From Hyphomicrobiales bacterium (GTDB lineage Bacteria; Pseudomonadota; Alphaproteobacteria; Rhizobiales; Rhizobiaceae), in contig UCEU01000002.1 of the NCBI GenBank assembly GCA_900471485.1, positions 218,591 to 282,590 on the forward strand: DNA of 64,000 bases, in the 5' to 3' direction. The notes beneath the pieces are model-generated. The model searched no databases. It worked only from the letters and a program-made list of their open reading frames with translations, and was not told where the DNA came from. Of the stretch, positions 1 through 7,815 are shown one piece after another. A program made the position numbers and the translations under genes. Each line of letters opens with the position of its first letter. Within the stretch, counting starts at the first letter, position 1.

Positions 1-1796
1 CGCTGCGCTGCGGCGATGCCGAGCAGGCTTTCGAGAAGGTCGGCGACCAGCATTATTCGGCGATCCTCAAGCTGAAGGATGTCGAGCCCTGGTGGCCGCA
101 TACGCACGGAACGCCTCGCCTTTACGATTATGCGATCGTGATCGATGGCGTCGAGCACCCGCTAGGGCGGGCAGGGTTCCGCTCGATCGAGGTCGATCGC
201 GGCGCGGCGGGCGATGATTTCGCGCTTGTCGTCAATGGCGAGCGAGTGTTCTGCCGTGGTGCGGTCTGGACCAGTGCCGATATCGCAAGGCTTCCCGGCG
301 CGCGGGTGGATTATGAGCCTTTCCTCCGTCTGGCGGCGGAGGCGGGCATGAACATGATCCGCATCGGCGGCACGATGGCTTACGAGACGTCAGAATTCTT
401 CAAGCTCTGCGACGAGCTCGGGCTGCTTGTCTGGCAGGACTTCATGTTCGCCAATTTCGACTATCCGAAGAACGACAAGGCGTTTACCGCGCATGTCCAT
501 GCCGAGGTGGAGGAGTTCCTGCACGGCGTTCAGGGCTCGCCGTCGCTCGCCGTGCTTTGCGGCGGCAGCGAGATCTACCAGCAGGCGGCGATGCTCGGAT
601 TGCCCACCGAATACTGGTCGGGGCCGATCACCGAGGAGATCATCCCGGCCATCGCGGCGCGGGTCAGGCCCGACGTACCCTATGTGCCGAACTCACCGTC
701 CGGCGGTACCATGCCGTTTACACCCAATGCAGGCGTTGCGCATTATTACGGCGTCGGCGCCTACATGCGGCCGCTCGAGGATGCGCGCCGCGCCAATGTG
801 CGCTTTGCCAGCGAGAGCCTGGCATTCTCCCATGTCCCGCAGCAGAAGACCTTGCAGCGCCATCTCGACGTGCCACCGGTCCATAGTCCCGCCTGGAAGG
901 TCCGTGTGCCGCGTGATCGCGGCGCCTCCTGGGATTTCGAGGATGTCAGGGATTTCTACCTGCAGGAGCTCTACGATGTCGACCCGGCCCGGCTGCGGCG
1001 CGAGGACCCGGAGCGCTATCTTGGGCTTTCGCGGGCGGTAACGGGGGAGGTGTCGGAAGAGACCTTCGCCGAGTGGCGGCGCAAGGGGTCGAGCTGCAAC
1101 GGTGCGCTCGTCTGGACCTTGCAGGACCTTCTGCCCGGCCCCGGCTGGGGCGTGATCGATTCCACTGGTGAGCCGAAGCCGATCTGGTATGCGCTTCGCC
1201 GCGCCTTCCGGCCCGTTCAGGTAGTCGTCACCGACGAAGGCACCAACGGTCTCGACGTTCACGTTATCAACGAGACGCCCTATACGCTGCAGCTCGATCT
1301 GGAGCTTGTGTGCCTGCGTCACGGCAAGCAGCAGGCGGTCGGCGGCGGTCGCATCCTGACGCTTCAACCGCGCAGCAGCGAGACCTTCGCCGCCACCGAT
1401 CTCTTCGGCGCGTTCTTCGACACGACCTATGCCTATCGCTTCGGTCCGCCGTCGCACGACGTGACGGTCGCGCGGCTTCGGCTGCCGGATGGCGGCGCGG
1501 TGGTTGCCGAGGCCTTCCATTTCCCCTGCGGTCGCGCCCGGGCGCTGCACGACGCCGAGATCCAGGCGTCTGTCGTCCTTGAGGAAGGCCAGTGGGTGGT
1601 CGATCTCGCAACGGACAGGTTCGCCCAGTCCGTCCATCTCTCCATCGATGGCTTCAGGCCTGATGACGACTGGTTTCACCTCGCGCCTGGCCCGGCAAGG
1701 CGCATCCGGCTCACCCGGTTGCCGGGAACAGCCGAAGATGCGGTGCCTTCCGGCGACGTGGCGAGCATCGGTGGCTCCCGATCCCACGCTTTCTGA
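1..1796 (+). CDS. GH2-family beta-mannosidase-like glycoside hydrolase (5' end outside window)
   Basis: The reading frame is open from base 3 to the TGA at 1794-1796, so the first ATG in the window (138) is internal; 597 residues are visible. The residues before it (VEPWWPHTHGTPRLYDY) are typical of the sugar-binding/sandwich part of GH2 beta-mannosidases. A TIM-barrel follows (AAEAGMNMIRIGGTMAYE, LCDELGLLVWQDFMFANFDY, then CGGSEIYQQ, where GH2 enzymes carry the acid/base Glu). The C-terminal ~200 residues look like the trailing beta-sandwich domains. It lies beside a flippase and a glycosyltransferase, which suggests a role in trimming or turnover of a surface polysaccharide. No signal peptide can be judged because the start is missing. 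Family confident; substrate inferred. Confidence 0.8.
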   Translation, partial: LRCGDAEQAFEKVGDQHYSAILKLKDVEPWWPHTHGTPRLYDYAIVIDGVEHPLGRAGFRSIEVDRGAAGDDFALVVNGERVFCRGAVWTSADIARLPGARVDYEPFLRLAAEAGMNMIRIGGTMAYETSEFFKLCDELGLLVWQDFMFANFDYPKNDKAFTAHVHAEVEEFLHGVQGSPSLAVLCGGSEIYQQAAMLGLPTEYWSGPITEEIIPAIAARVRPDVPYVPNSPSGGTMPFTPNAGVAHYYGVGAYMRPLEDARRANVRFASESLAFSHVPQQKTLQRHLDVPPVHSPAWKVRVPRDRGASWDFEDVRDFYLQELYDVDPARLRREDPERYLGLSRAVTGEVSEETFAEWRRKGSSCNGALVWTLQDLLPGPGWGVIDSTGEPKPIWYALRRAFRPVQVVVTDEGTNGLDVHVINETPYTLQLDLELVCLRHGKQQAVGGGRILTLQPRSSETFAATDLFGAFFDTTYAYRFGPPSHDVTVARLRLPDGGAVVAEAFHFPCGRARALHDAEIQASVVLEEGQWVVDLATDRFAQSVHLSIDGFRPDDDWFHLAPGPARRIRLTRLPGTAEDAVPSGDVASIGGSRSHAF

Positions 1797-1834
1797 TCGA
1801 AGCCACCAATTTCGAAAGGTTTTCACATTAGCAT

Positions 1835-1852
1835 GTCCGCTTCCAAGCGGAC
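1835..1852. repeat. 6-bp-stem hairpin before the flippase gene
   Basis: GTCCGC and GCGGAC flank TTCCAA as a perfect inverted repeat between the GH2 stop and the flippase start. There is no T-tract, so a terminator is unlikely. It ends one base before a possible TTG start (1853) and could affect translation of the flippase gene. Confidence 0.4.
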
Positions 1853-1867
1853 TTGAACGGGAAATGC

Positions 1868-4800
1868 ATGTCTAAGGGAATTATCGCGAACTCCGTCATG
1901 AATGGCGCGGCGGGCATGCTGCTGCTGCTGACGGGTTTCATCTCCTCCATCATTACCGCGCGTCTGCTCGGGCCGGAGGCCAATGGCATCATCGCATTCT
2001 CGCTGTGGATGGTGGTGACGGGAGCCTCGATCGCCGAGCTCGGGTCCAGCATCACCCTTTCCAAGATCCTGCCGCAGCTGGAGGCCGATGGCTTCGATGC
2101 CAGAAGGCGGCGAGGCTTCGCGTCGCTGCTCGTCACCTTCATGCTGTGCTCGACGTTGGTGCTGCTCGGTTTCTACGCCGTTTTCTTCCTGACATCGGAG
2201 CGGCTGCACTGGGCGGCGACCGCGCCCTCCGTCGCGCTGGTTACCGGCGCGCTGTTCTTCATCCAGGCCATCGGATCGTTCGTGAAGTTCTACCTGATCG
2301 GCGAGCGCAGGCTGACCGATTTCTTCAAGCTGGCCGTCGGCGTCTGCGTGCTTCAGCTGATCGGTGTCGCCGGCGGCGCCCTGATCTCCGGCGTCGAGGG
2401 CGTGCTGATCGGCTATCTCTTCGGACAGCTGGTCTTTTTCGTCGCGACCTTGCCGATCCTCTTCACGCGCCGCGATCGCTGCGGTGTGTCGCTTCGCTAT
2501 CTGGCGTCGTCGTCGGTCTTCCTGTCGGCGCAGTTCATCATCGATTCCATCTTCCTCAATCGCCTCGAGCTGCTCTTCCTGCAGCAGTTCTGGTCGGTAG
2601 AGATGGTCGGCTACTATGCCGTCGGCCTCTCGGTCGCGAATATCGCGCTGCAGCTGCCGATCCAGATGACCGGCAGCCTTCTTCCCTACTACTCCGAGCG
2701 CCGTCACAGCAGCAGCGACCGGACGCTGCCGGTCGAGGTGTTTGCCGCCGTCACGCGCAGCATGGCCTATATCATCCTGCCGATGAGTTTCGGGCTTGCC
2801 GCCATATCGAGCGAACTGGTGCTCGTCGTGTTCGGCCCGGCCTTCGGGCCAAGCGGCCCTGTCGTGGCGCTGCTGGCGCTTGCGGCGCCGGCCTATACCT
2901 TCATGCAGACGCTCAGCTTGTATCTCCTGTCGATGGAACGCACGCGTGATCGTGTTCTGGTCAGCGTTCTGGGCGCCTTGGTCATGACGCTTGGTTGTAT
3001 TGCGGTCGTGCCGTTTTTCGCAGCTGAAGGGGCGGCCGTCGTGCGCATCGGCGTCTTCGTCGTCATGTGTGTCGTCATGGTTCGACAGACGGGGTTCGGC
3101 ACTCAACTATCGGGTCTCTATATTAGCCTTTTGAAGGCAATGCTTGCGGCCATGTTTTGTGCTTTTATTGCTTTCGCGACTTTACAGTTTCTAAACGGTT
3201 CTATTGGACTTGTAGTTGCGATACTGGCCGGTGGGCTCGGTTATGTCATTGCACTGAAGCTTCTGGATGTAATTCCGCGTGAGGATGCCGAAGTTATGTT
3301 GTCTATAGTAGGGAAACTGCCTGCAGCAATGCAGCGTCCCGCCCGAAAGGCCGTCGAGTTTGTGGCGCCACTGGACCCCGAACAGGAAAACTCGGGCCAT
3401 GCACACACCGCAGCCAACCTGGCTGATGGCGCAGGTCGCGCCGCAGCGCTTCCCTTTGCATTCGACGGGACGGTCGGCCTTTTCCTGCCGGAGACCTCGG
3501 GTGTTCCGAAGCGCTCGACAGCAGTCCTTTTTCTCAGCCCGTGGGGGTTGGAGGAAATGTGCAGTCACAAGTTCTTCCGTCTCATGGCAGAGCATTTCGC
3601 CGATATCGGTGTCGCCAGCCTGCGTTTCGATTATCCTCAGACGGGGGATGCGCTCGACACCGCCGAGCCGGCAACGCTCGACTTGTGGGAGCGATATGTC
3701 CACACCGCCGCGGACCGGCTGAAGGAGCTCAGCGGTTGCGATCGCGTCATGATCGTCGGTCAGGGCCTGGGTGCCGCTCTCGGCCAGCGTGCCGCAAGCG
3801 CGATCGAGGGGGTCGATGGTATTGTCATGCTCGGTCCGGTGCTCAACGGGCGCGCCTATCTGCGCGAACTCAGCGCCTGGTCGAAGTTCATCAATTACCA
3901 TCTCGGCCTGAGCGACAAGGATTTGCCTGAGGGCAACGTGGTCATCGCAGGCCTCGTCATGCCTGATGCGGTTGCCGCGGAGGTCTCCAAGATCAAGCTT
4001 TCGGCGCCCGACAGGACCGCGGCGCCGCGCTATCTCATTCTTGAACGACCGGCGCGGGTGGAAGATACCGGTTTTGCCGATAACTTGCGCGCACTCGGCG
4101 CCATGGTCGAGCAGAAGGCTTTCGACGGCTACGACGAGCTCGTCACGGATCCGGTTTTCTCGAAGATGCCGCTATCGACGGTTCATTTCCTGGCGCAGTG
4201 GATGCAGGCCAATACCGTGATCGACCCCGCGGCAATCCGGTCCGTGACCGCCATCGAGCCGCAGGCATTGAAGAGCGACGGCTTCGAGGAAATACCTGTT
4301 CGTTTCGGGGAGTTCGATCATCTGATCGGCGTGGTCACGCGTCCGCTTGGATCGGTCGCCGGAAACGCCGTTCTCTTTCTCTCCACCGCCTACGATCGCC
4401 ATTGCGGGTGGGGTCGCACCAATGTTGACATGGCGCGCAGCCTAGCACGCCAAGGCGTTGCGTCGCTGCGATTTGATTCAGCCAATGCCGGCGACAGCCC
4501 GCCGCGCCCGGATGCGCCAGACCAGATCCTCTATTCCGCGACCCAGAACGAGGACGCCCGTGCGGCGCTGGACGTGCTCGAACAATTCGCACCCGGTCCG
4601 ATGATGACCGTTGGCCGGTGCAGTGGCGGGTACCTAGCGCTGCGCGCGACCGTCGACGACGAGCGCCTGAAGGCGGCCGTATCGATCAATCCCTTCGTAT
4701 ACTATTGGGATCCGAAGGTTGTTGTCGACGAGAAGCAGGTTGTTTCCGTCCCGCGCAGCTTTGAGGATTACGGCTCGCGCATGGTGAGTACCGACACGCT

Positions 4801-5170
4801 CAAGCGGCTCTTCAGCGGTGAAATCGACGTGAGAGCGGCGCTCAAGAACGTCATCATCGCATTCGCGCGGCGCATGTCGGTGCGGATCGCTCCGCTTCTG
4901 CAGTACCTGCCGACGCGCCGGCATGTGGCCGTTGCCGTCAAGAAGACTTTCTCGACCGTCGATCAGCGCAAGGTGCCGCTCACGCTCATGTACAGCGAAG
5001 GCGATGTCGGGCTGGAGCACATGTATTTCCACTTCGGCCCCGGTGGCCGCAAACTGGCCCGCTATCCGAATGTGCGGCTGGTGATGCTGCCGGACGCGGA
5101 TCACAATCTGACGCCGCCGGCGACGCGCCGCACGGTTTTCGAGGAAGTGGCGCGTCTTGCCAAGGCCTAA
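1868..5170 (+). CDS. Wzx-like polysaccharide flippase fused to two alpha/beta-hydrolase domains
   Basis: A 1100-residue protein. Residues ~1-470 are a multi-pass membrane domain of the MOP/Wzx flippase type (ITARLLGPEANGIIAFSLW, later VEMVGYYAVGLSVANIALQL). Wzx proteins usually end near 420-500 residues; here a linker (~470-520) leads into two tandem alpha/beta-hydrolase folds. The first has a LFLSPWGLEEMCSHKFF strand/loop but its nucleophile elbow reads GQGLG, with no Ser. The second has LFLSTAYDRHCGWGR, elbow GRCSG (Cys at the nucleophile position) and a late DADHNL His. ATG 1868 is chosen; an in-frame TTG at 1853 is possible. It lies between a GH2 enzyme and a GT4 enzyme. Likely it exports a lipid-linked glycan; the hydrolase part could act on an acyl or ester group of it. 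The fusion is seen directly, the role is inferred. Confidence 0.75.
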   Translation: MSKGIIANSVMNGAAGMLLLLTGFISSIITARLLGPEANGIIAFSLWMVVTGASIAELGSSITLSKILPQLEADGFDARRRRGFASLLVTFMLCSTLVLLGFYAVFFLTSERLHWAATAPSVALVTGALFFIQAIGSFVKFYLIGERRLTDFFKLAVGVCVLQLIGVAGGALISGVEGVLIGYLFGQLVFFVATLPILFTRRDRCGVSLRYLASSSVFLSAQFIIDSIFLNRLELLFLQQFWSVEMVGYYAVGLSVANIALQLPIQMTGSLLPYYSERRHSSSDRTLPVEVFAAVTRSMAYIILPMSFGLAAISSELVLVVFGPAFGPSGPVVALLALAAPAYTFMQTLSLYLLSMERTRDRVLVSVLGALVMTLGCIAVVPFFAAEGAAVVRIGVFVVMCVVMVRQTGFGTQLSGLYISLLKAMLAAMFCAFIAFATLQFLNGSIGLVVAILAGGLGYVIALKLLDVIPREDAEVMLSIVGKLPAAMQRPARKAVEFVAPLDPEQENSGHAHTAANLADGAGRAAALPFAFDGTVGLFLPETSGVPKRSTAVLFLSPWGLEEMCSHKFFRLMAEHFADIGVASLRFDYPQTGDALDTAEPATLDLWERYVHTAADRLKELSGCDRVMIVGQGLGAALGQRAASAIEGVDGIVMLGPVLNGRAYLRELSAWSKFINYHLGLSDKDLPEGNVVIAGLVMPDAVAAEVSKIKLSAPDRTAAPRYLILERPARVEDTGFADNLRALGAMVEQKAFDGYDELVTDPVFSKMPLSTVHFLAQWMQANTVIDPAAIRSVTAIEPQALKSDGFEEIPVRFGEFDHLIGVVTRPLGSVAGNAVLFLSTAYDRHCGWGRTNVDMARSLARQGVASLRFDSANAGDSPPRPDAPDQILYSATQNEDARAALDVLEQFAPGPMMTVGRCSGGYLALRATVDDERLKAAVSINPFVYYWDPKVVVDEKQVVSVPRSFEDYGSRMVSTDTLKRLFSGEIDVRAALKNVIIAFARRMSVRIAPLLQYLPTRRHVAVAVKKTFSTVDQRKVPLTLMYSEGDVGLEHMYFHFGPGGRKLARYPNVRLVMLPDADHNLTPPATRRTVFEEVARLAKA

Positions 5171-5182
5171 TCGGCCTTGGCG

Positions 5183-6367
5183 TCAGATCCCGAGAATGTC
5201 TTTGTAGACGCCGACATAGCGGTCGGCGACGACATCCCATGAATAGGCGCGGGCATCGGAAAGAAGTTTCGCCCTGATGGCGGCGCCGTCGGAAACCAGG
5301 CGTTCGAACCCCTGGTCGATTGCATCCGCAGCGTGCGCGGGTTCACTGAAATCGGTGATGACAAGGTCGGAATGCCGGTCGGCCAGTGCCGCGAAGGCGG
5401 CGTTGCCGTTGAGAACGGGCAGAAGGCCGGCGCTCATGGCTTCGAGCGCGACGAGACCGAAGCCCTCGTAGTCGGAAGCGGAGGCGAAGATCGATGCCTG
5501 GCCGATGATCCCGCGGATCGTGTCATTATCGGCGGCGACATGGATCGAGACCGCGTCCTCGATCTTCAGCCTCGCCATATGGTCGAGCAGGTCCTTTCGG
5601 CTGAGATCATATTCGACGCCCATGATGTCGAGATGCCAGTTCGGATCGCGGGCGCGCAGCACCGCTACCGTTTCCAGCAGATTGTCGAGACGCTTGTTGG
5701 CGGAAAAGCGACCGATGGTGACGATCCGGCGCTTCGGCGTCGGTGAGGCGCCATCGGCGAACTTGCCGATATCGGCGCCGTTCTCGATCAGGATCGTGCG
5801 GTTGGCGGCGATGCGGGAGAACTGCTGCAGGTCGGAGACGCTGCAGCCGATTACCTTGTCATAGCCGAGGGCCGACAGCCGGGTCACGGTCTGGAACCAG
5901 ACCTTCTTGATGGCGGCGTAATTGGGCGTGTGGAAGAAGCCGCCATGGGTGGTCACCACCATCGGCTTGCGGTGCAGCAGGCGGCCCCAGGCGAGCGCGT
6001 CGTAGAAGAAGTCGATCGCGTGGACATGGATGAGATCGGCATCGGCGAGATGGCGGAACACCTGCGGTGCCAGCGGATAGCGCGTGCTGCCCGACCAGGG
6101 AATGCGCACGACCTCGATCTCGTCGATGTATTCGTGGTGCGGCAGCGTCTTGTCGCGCTCGGTAAACAGCGAATCCAGCGTCACCACGCGCACGCGAAAT
6201 CCACGCGCGATCGTCTGGCGGCCGAGGTTGGAGACCACGTCCTCGAGGCCGCCGCGGTTCGGCAGGAACTGGCGAATGACGTGGACGATCAGCGGTCGCG
6301 CATCCTGCGAGGGAAGTGGCGTTTCGCGACGAAAGGCATCGTCATGAGTGGTTTCTGCGACGGACAT
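5183..6367 (-). CDS. GT4-family (GT-B) glycosyltransferase
   Basis: 394 residues. The N-terminal half has a GT-B acceptor-side motif (VIRQFLPNRGGLEDVV) and LIHVHAIDFFYDALAWGR. The C-terminal half has the donor-binding pattern (IVTIGRFSANKRLDNLLE, then SASDYEGFGLVALEAMSAG with the EGFGLVALEA signature of GT4). The start at 6367 is supported by AGAGGT about 7 bases upstream; an upstream ATG at 6415 lacks such a site. It converges with the flippase-hydrolase gene with only a 12-base gap. Predicted to be a cytoplasmic sugar transferase in polysaccharide assembly; the sugar is not determinable from sequence. Confidence 0.85.
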   Translation of the reverse strand: MSVAETTHDDAFRRETPLPSQDARPLIVHVIRQFLPNRGGLEDVVSNLGRQTIARGFRVRVVTLDSLFTERDKTLPHHEYIDEIEVVRIPWSGSTRYPLAPQVFRHLADADLIHVHAIDFFYDALAWGRLLHRKPMVVTTHGGFFHTPNYAAIKKVWFQTVTRLSALGYDKVIGCSVSDLQQFSRIAANRTILIENGADIGKFADGASPTPKRRIVTIGRFSANKRLDNLLETVAVLRARDPNWHLDIMGVEYDLSRKDLLDHMARLKIEDAVSIHVAADNDTIRGIIGQASIFASASDYEGFGLVALEAMSAGLLPVLNGNAAFAALADRHSDLVITDFSEPAHAADAIDQGFERLVSDGAAIRAKLLSDARAYSWDVVADRYVGVYKDILGI

Positions 6368-6435
6368 GGCTGTACCTCTTGGCCGCGCGGGCCGGAGAGC
6401 TGCGGTTTTCGCCACAAGAACGCGCGCGGCGTTAA

Positions 6436-6458
6436 GGCCGGGTTTACGTCACCCGGCC
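6436..6458. repeat. 8-bp-stem hairpin between the RAM-domain and glycosyltransferase genes
   Basis: GGCCGGGT and ACCCGGCC surround a 7-base loop. Read on the minus strand it lies just downstream of the stand-alone RAM gene but is followed by only a short T-poor stretch, so it is at best a weak or Rho-assisted terminator. Confidence 0.4.
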
Positions 6459-6503
6459 CGTGGCCGTTTCTTGAAATGGAAGTTAACCGACCGTGACCCG
6501 GCC

Positions 6504-6740
6504 TCAGAATGCCCGGAAGGTCAGCGTGGTCAGCGAGCGCACGATGCCCGGAATGCTGGCGATCTGATCGTTAACGAATTTCCCGATGTCCTCGCCTTCC
6601 TGGACGTAGACCTTGAGCAACAGGTCATAATCGCCGCTAGTCGAATAGAGCTCCGAGACGCGTTCGGTCTTGTAGATGGCGTCGGCGACCTCGTAGGTCT
6701 TGCCGGGGGCGCACTGGAGCTGGACGAAGATCGGCTTCAT
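6504..6740 (-). CDS. Stand-alone Lrp/AsnC effector-binding (RAM) domain protein
   Basis: 78 residues forming a single alpha/beta RAM domain (MKPIFVQLQCAPGKTYEVA, then STSGDYDLLLKVYV with the conserved G-DYD motif). The helix-turn-helix of full Lrp proteins (~150 residues) is absent. Start 6740 has AGGAAA about 8 bases upstream; the longer frame to 6803 has no such signal. Stand-alone RAM proteins oligomerise and bind amino acids. It lies just downstream of the LysR gene on the same strand, so it may be cotranscribed with it. Family clear; regulatory or sensing role inferred. Confidence 0.85.
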   Translation of the reverse strand: MKPIFVQLQCAPGKTYEVADAIYKTERVSELYSTSGDYDLLLKVYVQEGEDIGKFVNDQIASIPGIVRSLTTLTFRAF

Positions 6741-6812
6741 GGGAATTTCCTGCATCGAATTCTGTTGCGGCGCATAATGCGCGAAACGACGGGTGCGGCG
6801 CAAGCGGTTCCG

Positions 6813-7703
6813 TCAACCTGCGGCCTCGCGGACGATCCAGTCGCGGAAGGCCGCAAGCGGGGCATAGTCGGCGCGCTCGGCGGGAAAGGCCAGATAGTAG
6901 CGTTCCTTGCTCTCCATCTCGCGATTGACTGATGCCACGAGATCGCCGCGCTTCAGCTCGTCCTGGATGAGGAAGGTCGGCAACAATGCCACGCCGAGGC
7001 CGGCGATGGCCGCCTGGGCGGCCGTCGCAAACTGGTCGAAGAGCATGCCGTGAACGCTCTGCGGCGGCACCTCGTTGTCGGCGAACCATTGCTCCCAGGC
7101 ATCGGGCCGGGTGGTGAGATGCAGCAGCGGCACGTCGACGAGATCGGATGGCTGGCTGATGCCGTAGCGGTCGCGGAAATCGGGGCTGCAGGCGGGCACG
7201 GTCTTTTCCGACATCAGGAAGGTGAGCTCGGCGCCCGGCCAGAGCGGATGGCCGAAATGGATGGCGGCGTCGATCGAATCGAGCCGGAAATCGAAGGAGG
7301 AGAGACGGGTGACGAGGTTGATGGTGACGCCGGGATTGGCGGCGAGGAAGCGGCCGAGGCGCGGCGCCAGCCAGCGGGTGCCGAAGGTCGGTAGGATCGC
7401 GAGGTTGAGCGTGCCGCCGTGCGGATTGGCGCGCAGGTTCAAGGAGGCGCTGGAGATGCGCCGCAGCGCCTCGCGGATCTCGCGGGCATAGCCGTCGCCG
7501 GCAAGCGTCAGGCGCACGGTCTGGCGCTCGCGGATGAAGAGCTCGACGCCGAGTTGCTCCTCCAGCGTCTTGATCTGGCGGCTGACGGCGCTTTGCGTCA
7601 GGTCCAGTTCCTTGGCGGCCGCCGTGACGCTGCCGGTGCGCGATACCGCCTCGAAGGCGGAAAGCAGCGCGGTGGAGGGTAGAAAACGCCTTGAAGGCAG
7701 CAT
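6813..7703 (-). CDS. LysR-family transcriptional regulator of the lysine/pipecolate cluster
   Basis: 296 residues. An N-terminal winged HTH (LLSAFEAVSRTGSVTAAAKE, LTQSAVSRQIKTLEEQLGV) is followed by a GcvA-like periplasmic-binding-type effector domain. It is divergent from hglS with a 112-base gap containing LysR-type boxes. In Pseudomonas putida a LysR gene likewise sits among amaA, amaB and hglS, so control of lysine/pipecolate catabolism is the likely role. The inducer cannot be read from sequence. Confidence 0.9.
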   Translation of the reverse strand: MLPSRRFLPSTALLSAFEAVSRTGSVTAAAKELDLTQSAVSRQIKTLEEQLGVELFIRERQTVRLTLAGDGYAREIREALRRISSASLNLRANPHGGTLNLAILPTFGTRWLAPRLGRFLAANPGVTINLVTRLSSFDFRLDSIDAAIHFGHPLWPGAELTFLMSEKTVPACSPDFRDRYGISQPSDLVDVPLLHLTTRPDAWEQWFADNEVPPQSVHGMLFDQFATAAQAAIAGLGVALLPTFLIQDELKRGDLVASVNREMESKERYYLAFPAERADYAPLAAFRDWIVREAAG

Positions 7704-7707
7704 GGAT

Positions 7708-7739
7708 CATTCCATTTCAGAATGAGCTATTTCCGAAAT
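7708..7739. promoter_or_regulatory. Putative LysR operator: two adjacent inverted repeats
   Basis: CATTC-N7-GAATG (7708-7724) contains ATTC-N7-GAAT, a T-N11-A LysR box. Five bases later comes ATTTC-C-GAAAT (7729-7739), also a perfect inverted repeat. They sit 4 bases upstream of the LysR start and ~75 bases upstream of hglS, a typical arrangement for autorepression and divergent activation. Found by eye; binding not shown. Confidence 0.6.
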
Positions 7740-7815
7740 GTCGATATTTATGGCTTTCGGGCGCTTGTAAATAGCTGCACCAATCATAATCGGAATGAAC
7801 GTGGGGATCTCTATC

